In this document: piece after piece, positions 1 through 10,880 of the stretch
Layout of the letters: the number at the start of each line of letters is the position of its first letter
Position numbering within the stretch: position 1 is the first letter of the stretch
DNA from: Aurelia coerulea
Taxonomy: Eukaryota > Cnidaria > Scyphozoa > Semaeostomeae > Ulmaridae
Direction: 5' to 3'
Length of the DNA stretch: 64,000 bases
Assembly: GCA_039566865.1 (NCBI GenBank)
Contig: CM076949.1
Coordinates: 13,989,501-14,053,500, forward strand
Notes under the pieces: generated by a model
Database searches by the model: none
Told to the model about the DNA's origin: nothing
Seen by the model: only the letters and a program-made list of their open reading frames with translations
Program-made: the position numbers and the translations under genes

Positions 1-3000
1 TCCCGATGATTATGCATTACACAGATTCGTAACATGTTAAGGATTTCCTGCAACAAAACAACTAGTTTCTTATGCTATAATTTCCCAATAATGGAGTTTC
101 TTAATTTCTCGGCGATCTGAGGGTTGAGATTTTAGAAGCTGTTTTTTTAAATGAATATGTCTGTTTGTGTAAATAAAAGGTCCACTTTTGTCACATCGCC
201 TATTCTCCTTTTTTTATAGCCGTTAGTTCTAACGGCTGACTGCAAACTTTCTCCAAAAGCTCTGTTTTTCTGGCAACCGCTTCCTATTGTCCTTCTTACA
301 CATGTTGTTTTGGTAACTAAGAGCAACATTCAAGGATACACACCTACCATAACGGGACATGATACAAGAGCATTGTATTAGAATAAAATTTACTACAACA
401 GCTGGTATATATTGACATTATAGTTCAAAAATACTCTATTTGCAATAATATCATACAATGTCCTAGCAAAGTCGGTCAATTCTATTTTAACAACGTTTTC
501 AAGACCGATCCAGCTTTTATTGAATTGTCATGTTCAACAGGAAAAGAAGGCAAAACAAGCAAGAGGGGAAGAAAATTATCTTTTCTTTATATCAATTTTT
601 GCTCTAACAGAGTGCAATCTTCTTGCAATTCGATAAGTTTCGTCTTTGCACGTTCTAACCAAAAAGACTATAGATCGGAGAAGACAACGTTACGAAAAAA
701 TGTATCTTTCTGAAAAGGAGCTTTGACGCTTCAAACTTGAATGCGATAACAAGCGAGAGGGATTTGACTTAAAACGTCAAAACGTTTCCTTTATGACCGA
801 AAAAGTCAAAGAGAAGGAAAAGAAAGAACATATTTCCAACAACAATATACTCCAGTGCTGAGTTTTTTTAGAAGATCAGATTTTCAGTGTACAGAGTTTT
901 GCCGAGTTTGTAAGTTTGCATTACAATCATCGCGTTTATTTCCTGTACCTTCGCCAACAGTTTAAATTAAGGTTTTTCTGCAGGATTCATAAGACTTCCC
1001 GATGATTATGCATTACACAGATTCGTAATATGTTAAGGACTTCCTGCAACAAAACAACTAGTTTCTTTTGCTATATTTTACCAGTACTGGAGTTTCTTAA
1101 GTTCTCAGCGATCTGAGGGTTGTGTTTTTTAGAAACTGCTTTCTAAAACAAAAAACATGTAAGTTGCGATCTTCACACATTACTTATAACTTTTGTAATG
1201 GAAAATTGCGTTGCAACAAGGACGGCCACTCCTGCCGTTCGCGTAATATTAAATCACCAGTCTTTGATTCATTAGAAATATCTAAAGATCAAAAACTTAG
1301 GGTTCTGTTAGTGTAAAATAAATGTCCATTTTAGTCACATCGCCTATTCTTCTATTTTTAAAGCCTTTAGTTATAGCGGCTGACTGCAAATTTCCTCCAA
1401 AAGCTCTGTCTTGCTGGCAACCGCTTCCTATTGTCCTACTTACACATGTTGTTTTGGTAACTAAGAGGGACATTCAAGGATACACAACTACCATAACGGG
1501 ACATGATACAAGAGTATTGTATTGGAGTAAAAATTACTACAACAGCTGGTATATATTGACATTATAGTTCAGAAATACTCTATTTGCAATAATGTCATAC
1601 AATGTCCTAGTAAAGTCTGTCAATTCTATTTTAACAACGTTTTCAAGATCGATCGAGCCTTTATTGAATTGCAATATTCAACAGAAAAGAAGGCAAAGCA
1701 AGCAAGAGGGGAAGAAAATTATCTTTTCTTTATATTAATTTTTGCTCTAACAGAGTGCAATCTTCTTGCAATTCGATAAGTTTCGTCTTTGCACATTCTA
1801 ACCAACAAGACTATAGATCGGAGGAGACAACGTTACGAACAAATGTATCTTTCTGAAAAGGAGCTTTGACGCTTCAAACTTAAATGCGATAACAAGCGAG
1901 AGGGATTTGACTTAAAAATTCAAAACGTTTCCTTTATGACAGAAGAAATCAAAGAGAAGGAAAGGAAAGAACATATTTCCAACAACAATTTACTCCAGTG
2001 CTAAGTTTTTTTTGAGAAGATCAGATTCTCAGTGTACAGAGCTTTGCCGAGTTTGTAAGTTTGCATTACAATCTACGGGTTTATTTCCTGTACCTTCGCG
2101 AACATTCTAAATTAAGGTTTTGTGCAGGATTCATAAGACTTCCCGATGATTATGCATTACACAGATTCGTAATATGTTAAGGATTTCCTGCAACAAAACA
2201 ACTAGTTTCTTATGCTATAATTTCCCAATAATGGAGTTTCTTAATTTCTCGGCGATCTGAGGGTTGAGATTTTAGAAGCTGTTTTTTTTAAATGAATATG
2301 TCTGTTTGTGTAAATAAAAGGTCCACTTTTGTCACATCGCCTATTCTCCTTTTTTTATAGCCGTTAGTTCTAACGGCTGACTGCAAACTTTCTCCAAAAG
2401 CTCTATTTTTCTGGCAACCGCTTGCTATTGTCCTTCGTACACATGTTGTTTTGGTAACTAAGAGCAACATTCAAGGATACACACCTACCATAACGGGACA
2501 TGATACAAGAGCATTGTGTTAGAATAAAATTTACTACAACAGCTGGTATATATTGACATTATAGTTCAGAAATACTCTATTTGCAATAATATCATACAAT
2601 GTCCTAGCAAAGTCAGTCAATTCTATTTTAACAACGTTTTCAAGACCGATCCAGCTTTTATTGAATTGTCATGTTCAACAGGAAAAGAAGGCAAAACCAA
2701 GCAAGAGGGGAAGAAAATTATCTTTTCTTTATATCAATTTTTGCTCTAACAGAATGGAATCTTCTTGCAATTCGATAAGTTTCGTCTTTGCACGTTCTAA
2801 CCAAAAAGACTATAGATCGGAGAAGACAACGTTACGAAAAAATGTATCTTTCTGAAAAGGAGCTTTGACGCTTCAAACTTGAATGCGATAACAAGCGAGA
2901 GGGATTTGACTTTAAATGTCAAAACGTTTCCTTTATGACAGAAAAAATCAAAGAGAAGGAAAGGAAACAACATATTTCCAACAAGAATTTACTCCAGTAC

Positions 3001-5850
3001 TGAGTTTTTTGAGAAGATCAGATTCTCAGTGTACAGAGTTTTGCCGAGTTTCTAAGTTTACATTACAATCATCGTGTTTATTTCCTGTACCTTCGCCAAC
3101 ATTTTGAATTAAGATTTTGTGCAGAATTCTGAAATCTTTCGGATGTTTATTCATTACTCAGATTCAGAATATGTTAAGGAGTTCCTACAACGAAACAACT
3201 AGTTTTTAAAGCTATATTTCCCAATACTGAGTTTGTTAATTTTTCTGCTTTCTGAGGCTGAGTTTCTTTTAAATTGTGTTTAGAAATAAACACGAGCAAG
3301 TGACGATCTACGCACATTAATTATAACTGTTGCAAAGGAAAATTGCGTTGTCACAAGGACGGCCACTCCTTCCGTTCGCGTAATATAAAATCACCAGTCA
3401 TTCATTAATTATCAATATCTAAAGTTCAAAAATTTATGGCTCTGTTAGTGTACAATAAATTTCCACTCTAGTCACATCGCCTCTTCTCCTATATGTTTAG
3501 CCTTTAATTAGCTGGCTAACTGATTTGTTTAGCAATTAGCTAGCTGCATACTTTCTCGAAAATCTCTATCTTGCTGGCAACAGCTTCCCATTGTCCTTCT
3601 TACACATGTTGCTTTGGTAACTTAGAAGGACATGCAAGGGTACACACCTACCATAATGGGACATGATACAAGAGCATTGTATTGGAATAAAATTTACTGC
3701 AACAACTGGTATATATTGACATTATAGTTCTGAAATACTCTATTTGCAATAATATCATACAATGTCCTAGAAAGTCGGTCAACTCAATTTTAACAACGTT
3801 TTCAAGATCGATCGAGCTTTTATTGAATTGTCAAATTCAACAGGAAAAGAAGTCAAAGCCAACGAGATGGAAAGAAAACTGTATCATTTCTTTCCATCAA
3901 TTTGTGCTCTAACAGAGTGGAATCTTCTTTCAATTTCATAAGTTTTGTCTTTGCACTTTCTAACGAAAAAGACTATAGATCGGAGGAGACAACGTTACGA
4001 ACAAATGTATCTTTCTGAAAAGGAGCTTTGACGCTTCAAACTTGAATGCGATAACAAGCGATAGGGATTTGACTTAAAAAGTCAAAACGTTTCCTTTATG
4101 ACAGAAAAAATGAAAGAGAAGGAAGGGAAAGAACATATTTCCAACAAGAATTTACTCCAGTGCTGAGTTTTTTTTAGAAGATCAGATTCTCAGTGTACAG
4201 AGTTTTTGCCGAGTTTCTAAGTTTACATTACAATCATCGTGTTTATTTCCTGTACCTTCGTCAACATTTTAAATTAAGGTTTTGTGCAGAATTCTGCAAT
4301 CTTTCGGATGTTTATACATTACTCAGATACAGAATATGTTAAGGATTTCCTGCAACGAAACAACTAGTTTTTAAAGCTATATTTCCCAATACTGAGTTTG
4401 TTAATTTTTTTGCTATCTGAGGCTGAGTTTCTTCTAAGTTGTGTTTAAAAATGAACACGAGCAAGTGACGATCTACGCAAATTAATTATAACTGTTGCAA
4501 AGGAAAATTGCGTTGTCACAAGGACGGCCACTCCTGCCGTTCGCGTATTATAAAATCACCTGTCATTTATTAATTATCAATATCGAAAGTTCAAAAATGT
4601 ATGGCTCTGTTAGTGTACAATAAATTTCCACTCTAGTCACATCGCCTCTTCTCCTATATGTTTAGCCCTTAATTGGATGGCTAACTGATTTTTTTAGCAA
4701 TTAGCTAGCTGCATACTTTCTCCAAAAGCTCTATCTTGCTGGCAACCGCTTCCCATTGTCCTTCTTACACATGTTGTTTTGGTAACTTAGAAGGACATGC
4801 AAGGATACACACCTACCATAACGGGGCATGATACAAGAGCATTGTATTAGAATAAAATTTACTACAACATCTGGTACATATTGACATTATAGTTTTGAAA
4901 TACTCTACCGGGTGCGCCAAAATAAACTATGCACGTTTGGCAGGCCACTATAAATCGTACACTAGACCGAATTTGATGATTTATGACTTAATCGTTAGCA
5001 GAAAGCCTGACGTAGATACTGGGATTTTTTGCAATTTTTTCATTTTCAGTTTTTAGAGCTAGAAGAGAGTTTCTTAAAGTTTTAGTTTTCGAAAACACTG
5101 AAAACGATAAAAAAAACATCGATCAAGTTTTCTAAAGAATCGACATAAATGGACTTGTTCGAGAGAACTTGTTCGTGGTGATTTGAGATTTAGAAATCGA
5201 CTAATTGTAATCTGCTGTATGAGAGTTCGTACTAAACCCCTAAATCACCCTGAAAACATTTTCTCTTTGTTCATTCATGTTGAGTCTTTTAAAATTTGAT
5301 CAACGTTTTTGATCGTTTTCAGTGTTTTCGAAAACTAAAATTTTAGGAAACTCGCTTCTAGCTCTAAAAACTGAAAACAAACAAATTTGCAAAAAGTCCT
5401 AGAATTTAAGTCAGGTTTTCTGCTAAAAATTAAGTCATAAATATTCAAGTTCGGTCTAGTGTACGATTTATTGTGGCCTGCCAAACGTGCATAGTTTATT
5501 TTGGCGCACCCGGTATTTTCAATGATATCCTACCATGTGCTAGCAAAGCCGGTCAACTCAATTTTAACAACGTTTTCAAGATCGATCGAGCTTTTATTGA
5601 TTTGCCATATTCAACAGAAAAGAAGGCAAAGCAAGCAAGAGGGGAAGAAAATTTTCTTTCTTTACATCAATTTTTGCTCTAACAGAGTGCAATCTTCTTG
5701 CAATTCGAAAAGTTTCGTCTTTGCACGTTCTAACGAAAAAGACTATAGATCGGAGAAGACAACGTCACGAAGAAATGTATCTTTCTGAAAAGGAGCTTTG
5801 ACATTTCAAACTTGAATGCGATAACAAGCGAGATGGATTTGACTTAAAAA
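1..5850. repeat. Tandem array of ~1.0-1.17 kb units (five units)
   Basis: Five head-to-tail copies of one sequence are visible, anchored on a shared stretch beginning TCCCGATGATTATGCATTAC or its variant. Units begin at about 1, 997, 2141, 3139 and 4304. Approximate lengths are 996+, 1144, 998 and 1165 bp, and the last is about 940 bp once its insertion (4908-5513) is removed. Each unit contains CATGTTGTTTTGGTAACT, GGATACACACCTACCATAAC and GGAGCTTTGACGCTTCAAAC blocks in the same order. Units 1 and 3 are nearly identical and both lack a segment of about 145 bp that units 2, 4 and 5 keep. Short open frames in the units are not conserved between copies, so I do not call genes. The array leaves the window on the left and is broken on the right by a Penelope-like relic at 5851. 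Confidence 0.9.
4908..5513. mobile_element. 606-bp foldback MITE with TA target duplication
   Basis: The ends are inverted copies: CCGGGTGCGCCAAAATAAAC at the left and its reverse complement at the right. The inverted arms continue inward for roughly 250 bp, through TTTTAGAGCTAGAAG and its mirror. TA flanks each side (4906-4907 and 5514-5515). Comparison with the neighbouring array unit, which reads ACTCTATTTGCAATAAT uninterrupted, shows the exact empty site. TA duplication and long inverted ends fit a non-autonomous Tc1/mariner-like element (inference). There is no transposase frame inside. Confidence 0.9.
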
Positions 5851-6063
5851 GAACTGGGAAGACACTTTTTCGAAAGCCACGATTGTGATTTCGACAGAGA
5901 CTTAACTGTACACATCTTGCAAAATGTAGAGGGTGATCATAACACTCTGGAATTTTATGAAAATGTCTGGATGACTAGGCTCGACACGAGAGAACCTCGT
6001 GGTCTGAACAATACCATGAATGAATTCGGAAGGACATATTACAAGCTTTTTCCTAAAACCTGA
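5851..6063 (+). pseudogene. Penelope-like element C-terminal (GIY-YIG region) remnant
   Basis: A 70-codon open stretch ending in TGA reads HFFESHDCDF, then TVHILQNVEGDHNTLEFYEN, then WMTRLDTREPRGLN. This pattern (aromatic-rich H-F start, a Glu followed by W and an L-T-x-x-P-x-G-L-N motif) resembles the C-terminal end of GIY-YIG endonuclease domains in Penelope-like elements. There is no start codon. It begins exactly where the tandem array stops, so it is a fragment. The assignment rests on motif resemblance only. Confidence 0.5.
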
Positions 6064-6310
6064 TCATAATTTGTATTTACTTTATCTGTTTCGCCACATT
6101 AATCGAACTTTACAGTTTAGCGAACTCTTAATTCGATAGTTCATAGAACGCAACATTCTCCAACAGCTACTTAACGTTTTAGTTATTTATAGAATGCTTA
6201 ATTATGACTGAAGAAGATCTACGAAAGGTCGAAAATTTTCATGAAAATATCTTGTTTTCCTTGCGTGTTATCAACTAGCAAACAAGACGTATCAATCTTT
6301 ACTTTTACAA

Positions 6311-6338
6311 TATTATTATTATTATTATTATTATTATT
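6311..6338. repeat. (ATT)n microsatellite
   Basis: About nine ATT/TTA triplets. They lie immediately upstream of the truncated LINE and match the triplet tract at its other end (7618-7668), so they are likely the target sequence or part of it. Confidence 0.95.
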
Positions 6339-6341
6339 CAA

Positions 6342-7616
6342 CAAGGGTTATTTTATTAAGATGTTGAATCATCCCCAGTTACAGTTCAAGAACATTGCAC
6401 GTCAATCTCTTGATTTAGATATGAAAAAACGGAAAGTTGCTGCAACAGATAATGATATGAATTTTCTTGGGTTTGAGATTAGTGAAGACGGGTATCTAAA
6501 TAATCGTACCAATTTTGGGTGTCAATCAGATTGGCCAGATCTTCTCAGATATGTTAGAAAGCTAGACGTTTCCATTGAGTTCAGGCAAGGGAAGGCTGGA
6601 GTGATTATTAATGGTGAATTTTTTGATGAAGGTGCTCCACTCCAAAAGTTGCTATTCAAACAGACAGTTAATCGAGATGTGCAAAAAGCAAATCGATTGT
6701 CAATTCAAGGCCCCTTTCTCTGTATGATTGATGTTCAGTTGAAATCCTCCCATTCAATCTTTTACAACTGGAAAGTAAGTGATTTACTCGTGAAGTTTGC
6801 AATAAAAGCACGTTTGAGTCTACTTCCAACAAACTTCACAAAGCATATATGGAATCGTCATAATGACCCTTCTTGCCCCTTTTGCCATCAGCATACGGAA
6901 AGTGTCGCACATCTGATGAATGGCTGTAGAGAGTTTCACAACTTTTATAGTAGACGTCACAATCGCATTGCTGACAAAATATTTGAGGTGATCTCAGGAA
7001 GTTTAAGTGGTTTCCAGTTTCATGCAAACAAACTTGCAGAATCAATAATGACAGACTATGGTGATGAACTACGGAGGATTACGCATCGTAAACCTGATAT
7101 CCTTGTCATTGACAATCAGTCACGTAAATGCATTATCTTAGAGGTGACTGTCTGCTACGATCTGTATTTTGAACAAGCACTAAACACCAAACAGGAACGG
7201 TATCAGCCGCTGTGCAGTCTACTACAGTTGTTAGGTTGGGATGTAGATCTGAAAGTGCTTTGCTTTGGCTCACTTGGTTGTATCAAAAAGGATGTTTGGA
7301 CTGTTATGAGATCATTGACAGTAGATAAGTTAATTGTAAAGAACACATTACAGTGGTGCTCAGTATCAAATTTAATAATGGCCAACTATATATGGAGACA
7401 CAGGGTGAAGAAGTTATTCAGTTGAATTTTTTTTTTCGGTCCGTGTTATGATCAGATACACTAAAGTTCTATATTACAATATTCATACTGAATGACTTCT
7501 AAATCTTGTGTCTTACACCGTATGAACTGATTATGAATGTAGTGGATAACGTATGCCTAGTAAACATAAGTATTATGTTAACTGAGCTGTCAGCTCGGAC
7601 ACTAGGGCAAACACGA

Positions 7617-7617
<1 letters not shown>
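6342..7617 (+). mobile_element. 5'-truncated non-LTR retrotransposon with PD-(D/E)XK endonuclease
   Basis: The segment lies between two ATT-triplet tracts and encodes only the C-terminal part of an R2/R4/Dong/NeSL-type polyprotein, followed by about 190 bp of 3' untranslated sequence. Elements of this group carry a restriction-enzyme-like endonuclease after the RT and often use specific targets; some (Dong) are known to use TAA repeats. The RT itself is absent, consistent with 5' truncation during target-primed reverse transcription. I cannot fix the clade without a phylogeny. Confidence 0.7.
6361..7425 (+). CDS. C-terminal polyprotein of R2-like LINE (zinc knuckle + REL endonuclease)
   Basis: The frame is open from 6241, but codons before 6361 come from upstream DNA and the ATT tract (a poly-Leu run), so I start at the first Met after the tract. 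In the 6241 numbering, a CCHC knuckle starts at residue 212: CPFCHQHTESVAHLMNGC, spaced C-X2-C-X8-H-X4-C. It is preceded by FAIKARLSLLPT, typical of the linker before this knuckle. A restriction-enzyme-like nuclease core follows, with KPDIL (P285, D286) and ILEVTV (E301), the PD...E arrangement of R2-type elements. The 354-355 codons carry no stop or frameshift, so this piece is young or constrained compared with the neighbouring relics. It would nick DNA during retrotransposition if the element were intact, but no RT is attached, so it should be inactive. Confidence 0.75.
   Translation: MLNHPQLQFKNIARQSLDLDMKKRKVAATDNDMNFLGFEISEDGYLNNRTNFGCQSDWPDLLRYVRKLDVSIEFRQGKAGVIINGEFFDEGAPLQKLLFKQTVNRDVQKANRLSIQGPFLCMIDVQLKSSHSIFYNWKVSDLLVKFAIKARLSLLPTNFTKHIWNRHNDPSCPFCHQHTESVAHLMNGCREFHNFYSRRHNRIADKIFEVISGSLSGFQFHANKLAESIMTDYGDELRRITHRKPDILVIDNQSRKCIILEVTVCYDLYFEQALNTKQERYQPLCSLLQLLGWDVDLKVLCFGSLGCIKKDVWTVMRSLTVDKLIVKNTLQWCSVSNLIMANYIWRHRVKKLFS

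Positions 7618-7668
<51 letters not shown>
7618..7668. repeat. (TTA)n microsatellite at LINE 3' end
   Basis: About 17 uninterrupted ATT/TTA triplets directly after the LINE 3' untranslated region. This is either the tail or the microsatellite target of the insertion. Confidence 0.95.
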
Positions 7669-7670
<2 letters not shown>

Positions 7671-7680
7671 TATTATTGGT

Positions 7681-8305
7681 TCAATATAGCGTGTCCTCTG
7701 TTAAAAGTTTGCTTTCGTATTCTAAGCGTGATTTATTGTCCTTAAGTTTCATAAATGCGTAAATTTTGAAGAAAGGTTCTTTAAGGCTTTTAATAGATTT
7801 TCCGCAGTTATGTACATGTTTTTGAAAATTGCAAGAAGAAACTCCGCTTCTTGACTCAGATATGTGATTGTTCATTCTTTGACGTAAATTCGTTGTCTGG
7901 CTGATGTAGTTCATTTGACCATCACATAAATTACACGAGAGAAAATATATGATGTTTTTGCTATTGGAGGTAATTTCTGATTTGATGTCCCATATTGTTC
8001 CATTTGTAGTTTTGAAATTCTTCACTGGTTGTAGATATAAACGGCATAATTTGCATTGTGCTTTATTGCATAATTTAATTCCAGGTTCTTGTCTCACAAA
8101 GGGGATGGATGTAAATTTCGCGTTCGTTGTCTTGAATGCCTTTAAAAAGGTTTGAAATGGTCTTGATAACATGGCTATGATTTAAACTTGGGTAAAATGC
8201 CGTAACAAGTGGTATAACATCTCTTGTTTTATTCGGTGCAGGACCTTGTAATTTTGCTTTGTGGAATGCTTTATCAATTAAGGAGTTGTGATAGTTGCAA
8301 TTCAA
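7681..8305 (-). pseudogene. Penelope-like element C-terminal region with GIY-YIG nuclease, frameshifted
   Basis: Two overlapping minus-strand frames (8305-8075, then 8172-7681) together look like the C-terminal third of a Penelope-like polyprotein. The first reads VTAFYPSLNHSHVIKTISNL, the usual RT-distal 'yNPsl..i..ii' stretch. The second has a Cys-rich CNKAQCKLCRLY and then IIYFLSCNLCDGQ and YISQTTNLRQRMNNH, the GIY-YIG core in which the second motif reads Y-I-S rather than Y-V-G. A downstream Glu (RLEYESKLL) may be the catalytic acidic residue. A frameshift lies in the overlap at 8075-8172. It is in opposite orientation to the relic at 5851-6063 and has a different sequence, so it belongs to a different family. 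Not functional. Confidence 0.7.
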
Positions 8306-8371
8306 AAGCCAGTTTTATAATTTTTGTAAACGGAATTTAACTATCTCTTTAATTCTCTAATTGTAAATACA

Positions 8372-9988
8372 CAGGGGCGCAAATGAGGGGGGGTGTGGGG
8401 GGGGGGGGTGTGACACCCCCCAATAATTTCATAACTCGATCCCAATCGCGATAAAATCGGTCCCGATCTGGCTCTGAACTTGAACCTGAATTTTCCAGGA
8501 CGTCGATACTCGAAATGCAAAGATTTCTGTGTTAGCTGTCTTTTGTTATTTCGTAGAAACTAAGTTTACAGAAAGAAATCCTCGAGATTCCTTTACAACC
8601 GTAGAGAGAATGGCCGGGTTAAGTTGGGTAAGGAATGCCTTCTGAGCCAAAGTAGAGGATGTTTCTTCAAAAATTTTCTTCGTGCTCCAATCTATGGGAT
8701 AACTGTCACAAAACTATCAAAGTTCCCTTGTTGCTAATGGTAAGCATGACATTGGGAGATGTATTCTAAGCCAAAGTAAACGATGCTTCTTCAAAAAGTT
8801 CCTTTGTGCTCCAATTTATAGGACAACTCACAGAATGACTGTCACAAAACTATCAAAGTTCCCTTGTTGCTAATGGTAAGCGTGATATTGGGAGATGCAT
8901 TCTAAGCGAAAGTAGACACTGTTTCTTCGAAAATTTTCTTCATGCTCCGATTTTAGGATACCTATGTATCACACAACTATCAAGGTTTACTCGCTGCTAA
9001 TGGCAAGCGTGATATTGGGAGATGCATTTTAAGCGAAAGTAAAGGATGCTTCTTCAAAAATTTTCTTCGTGCTCCGATTTATAGGATAGCTCACAGGATA
9101 ACTATCACAAAACTATCAAGGTCTCCTCGCTGCTAATAGCAAGCATGACATTGGGAGCTGCATTCTAAGCCAAAGTAAAGGATGTTTCTTCAACAATTTC
9201 CTTCGTGCTCTGATTTATAGGATAATTCACAGGATAACTGTCACAAAACTATCAAGGTTTCCTCGCTGCTAATGGCATGCATGACATTGGGAGATGTATT
9301 CTAAGCCAAAGTAAACGATGCTTCTTCAAAAAGTTCCTTTGTGCTCCAATTTATAGGACAACTCACAGAATGACTGTCACAAAACTATCAAGGTTTCCTC
9401 GCTGCTAATGGCATGCATGACATTGGGAGATGTATTCTAAGCCAAAGTAAACGATGCTTCTTCAAAAAGTTCCTTTGTGCTCCAATTTATAGGACAACTC
9501 ACAGAATGACTGTCACAAAACTATCAAGGTTTCCTCACTGCTAATGGCAAGCATAATATTGGGAGATGCATTCTACGCCAAAGTAAAGGGTGTGGCCCCA
9601 AAAAATTTCCTGGCCCCTAGGCCAATGCATTTCCCTGCCTCCCTGTTAATTTACCCTGGCCACGCCACTTATCGATTCCATATGAGCAAGCGTGCATGCC
9701 TAAAAACATGGCTATTCTGTGAAGCTTTGACTGGATCATTAAGGGAAGATGGCTAAGATGCTAGCCAGAGACAAATTGATGTCGAAAACTGTTTGTTTAA
9801 TTCTGTTTCAATCGTTGGGAAAACACTGTCTGTTATAGTTGTATTTTCGGTAAATTGTGGCAGATAGGAAAACTTTATTTTTCATACATTTGCAACAACA
9901 TTTATTTCGCAAAAATCGGTCCCACGTGGAAGAAACTCGGTCCTTTGAGCACACACCCCCCTCAAAAAAATTTGCATTTGCGCCCCTG
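8372..9988. mobile_element. Non-autonomous hAT-type element, 1.6 kb, 8-bp target duplication
   Basis: The ends are CAGGGGCGCAAAT at the left and its exact reverse complement ATTTGCGCCCCTG at the right. Both are flanked by the 8-bp direct repeat TAAATACA (8364-8371 and 9989-9996). CAGGGGCG-type ends plus an 8-bp duplication are hallmarks of the hAT superfamily. Just inside the ends lie G-rich and C-rich tracts (GGGGGGTGTG and its partner CACACCCCCC). The interior is largely a minisatellite and contains no transposase frame. Confidence 0.88.
8625..9600. repeat. ~135-bp minisatellite inside the hAT element (about 7 units)
   Basis: Repeated block: TTCTAAGCCAAAGTAAA, then GATGCTTCTTCAAAAA, a TTCGTGCTCCAATTTATAGG-like stretch, ACTGTCACAAAACTATCAAG and GCTAATGGCAAGCATGACAT. 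Starts of the TAAGC.AAAGTA block are near 8641, 8771, 8908, 9031, 9166, 9301, 9437 and 9572, giving 123-137 bp spacing. The units around 9301 and 9437 are almost identical, showing recent expansion. The first and last units are more diverged. Confidence 0.88.
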
Positions 9989-10140
9989 TAAATACATATA
10001 CCGTATGTGGCATTGAGGATACGGAGCACCTTTCGCTTCTGTGCCCTTCTTTTGAGGCTCAACGACAAGATCGTCTCGCTTGAACTGTTGACTTTTGCTA
10101 AAATTTGTTCAAGTTTGCTGTAACGCATCCTTTATCCCGT
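9989..10140 (+). pseudogene. LINE C-terminal zinc-knuckle relic (split by the hAT element)
   Basis: The reading frame shows VCGIEDTEHLSLLCPSFEAQ followed by degraded codons and stops. C-G-x-E-D-T-E-H-x-L-x-x-C-P-x-F is the Cys/His motif at the C terminus of many jockey/CR1-type LINE proteins. The frame continues left of the hAT insertion (about 8328-8371) as EFNYLFNSLIVN, so the element landed inside this relic. No intact gene remains. Confidence 0.55.
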
Positions 10141-10880
10141 GATGATGAAGACCTTTGAAACGACTTGAGCTGAAATAAACTCCAATAGACCTTTAAGCTA
10201 TTCTACAAAAGAACCTGGATTGAGAGACAAGTTTTTGTAAATATTCGTAGGAGAGGTTCGATTGGGTGGCGTTCGCGCTTCTATCACTGTTGGGAACATT
10301 CGAAAATTTTACAAAATGTATCAAAACATCGTTCGATTCAGATTCATTTTCAGAACTGCAAAGGTCTATTGACTCTACATTTCGTCAAAAAAAACCTGTC
10401 GCTTTGATTAAGTTTTGTGGAAACTTTAGTTACATGACATGCAATCACCAAGCCCCTTGATGTTCCTTTTGTCGCACCAAGTTCTTTCTCTTTGTAAATT
10501 CTCTTTTTCAAATTAGATCCACTATATAACAAAAAAGTGTTGCGCTTGCTGCATTATTTTGATGCATCACTACACAACCCTCAGTATCCATTTAGCTGGT
10601 AGTATCTATTGGTAGTAGTTCAACATTGCTCATGTCATTGTTTTATGTTCCCCATGTTATGGTGTCATCCCTGTTGTGTTGTGTTGTGTTGTGTTATGTT
10701 GTATTGTAATTAGAAAGTATATGAGATGTATAGCAAATGTCTTATATAAATAATCAAGAACCTACAGCTGTTTCAAGGAATATTAAAATGCGTCTATCCG
10801 AGAAAAGAACCGATATTACTCACAATTTGATGAAAAGGTCACCTATGGAGTTTCACGCATAACAGTTGAGTATTAGGATA
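10141..10880. other. No gene recognised; short GTGTT repeat
   Basis: Unannotated AT-rich sequence. The only structure I see is a (GTGTT)n tract at about 10672-10707. Short frames here show no recognisable motif. Confidence 0.6.

Noticed and set aside
1..3107. Short open frames repeated in the tandem units (about 60 codons each)
   Set aside because: Frames are broken or shifted between units and lack any domain. They reflect repeat sequence, not genes.
7506..7745. 79-codon frame with a poly-Tyr run
   Set aside because: Produced by translating the TTA microsatellite.
8625..9600. Minisatellite read as a CRISPR-like array
   Set aside because: Whole 135-bp units repeat; there are no variable spacers.
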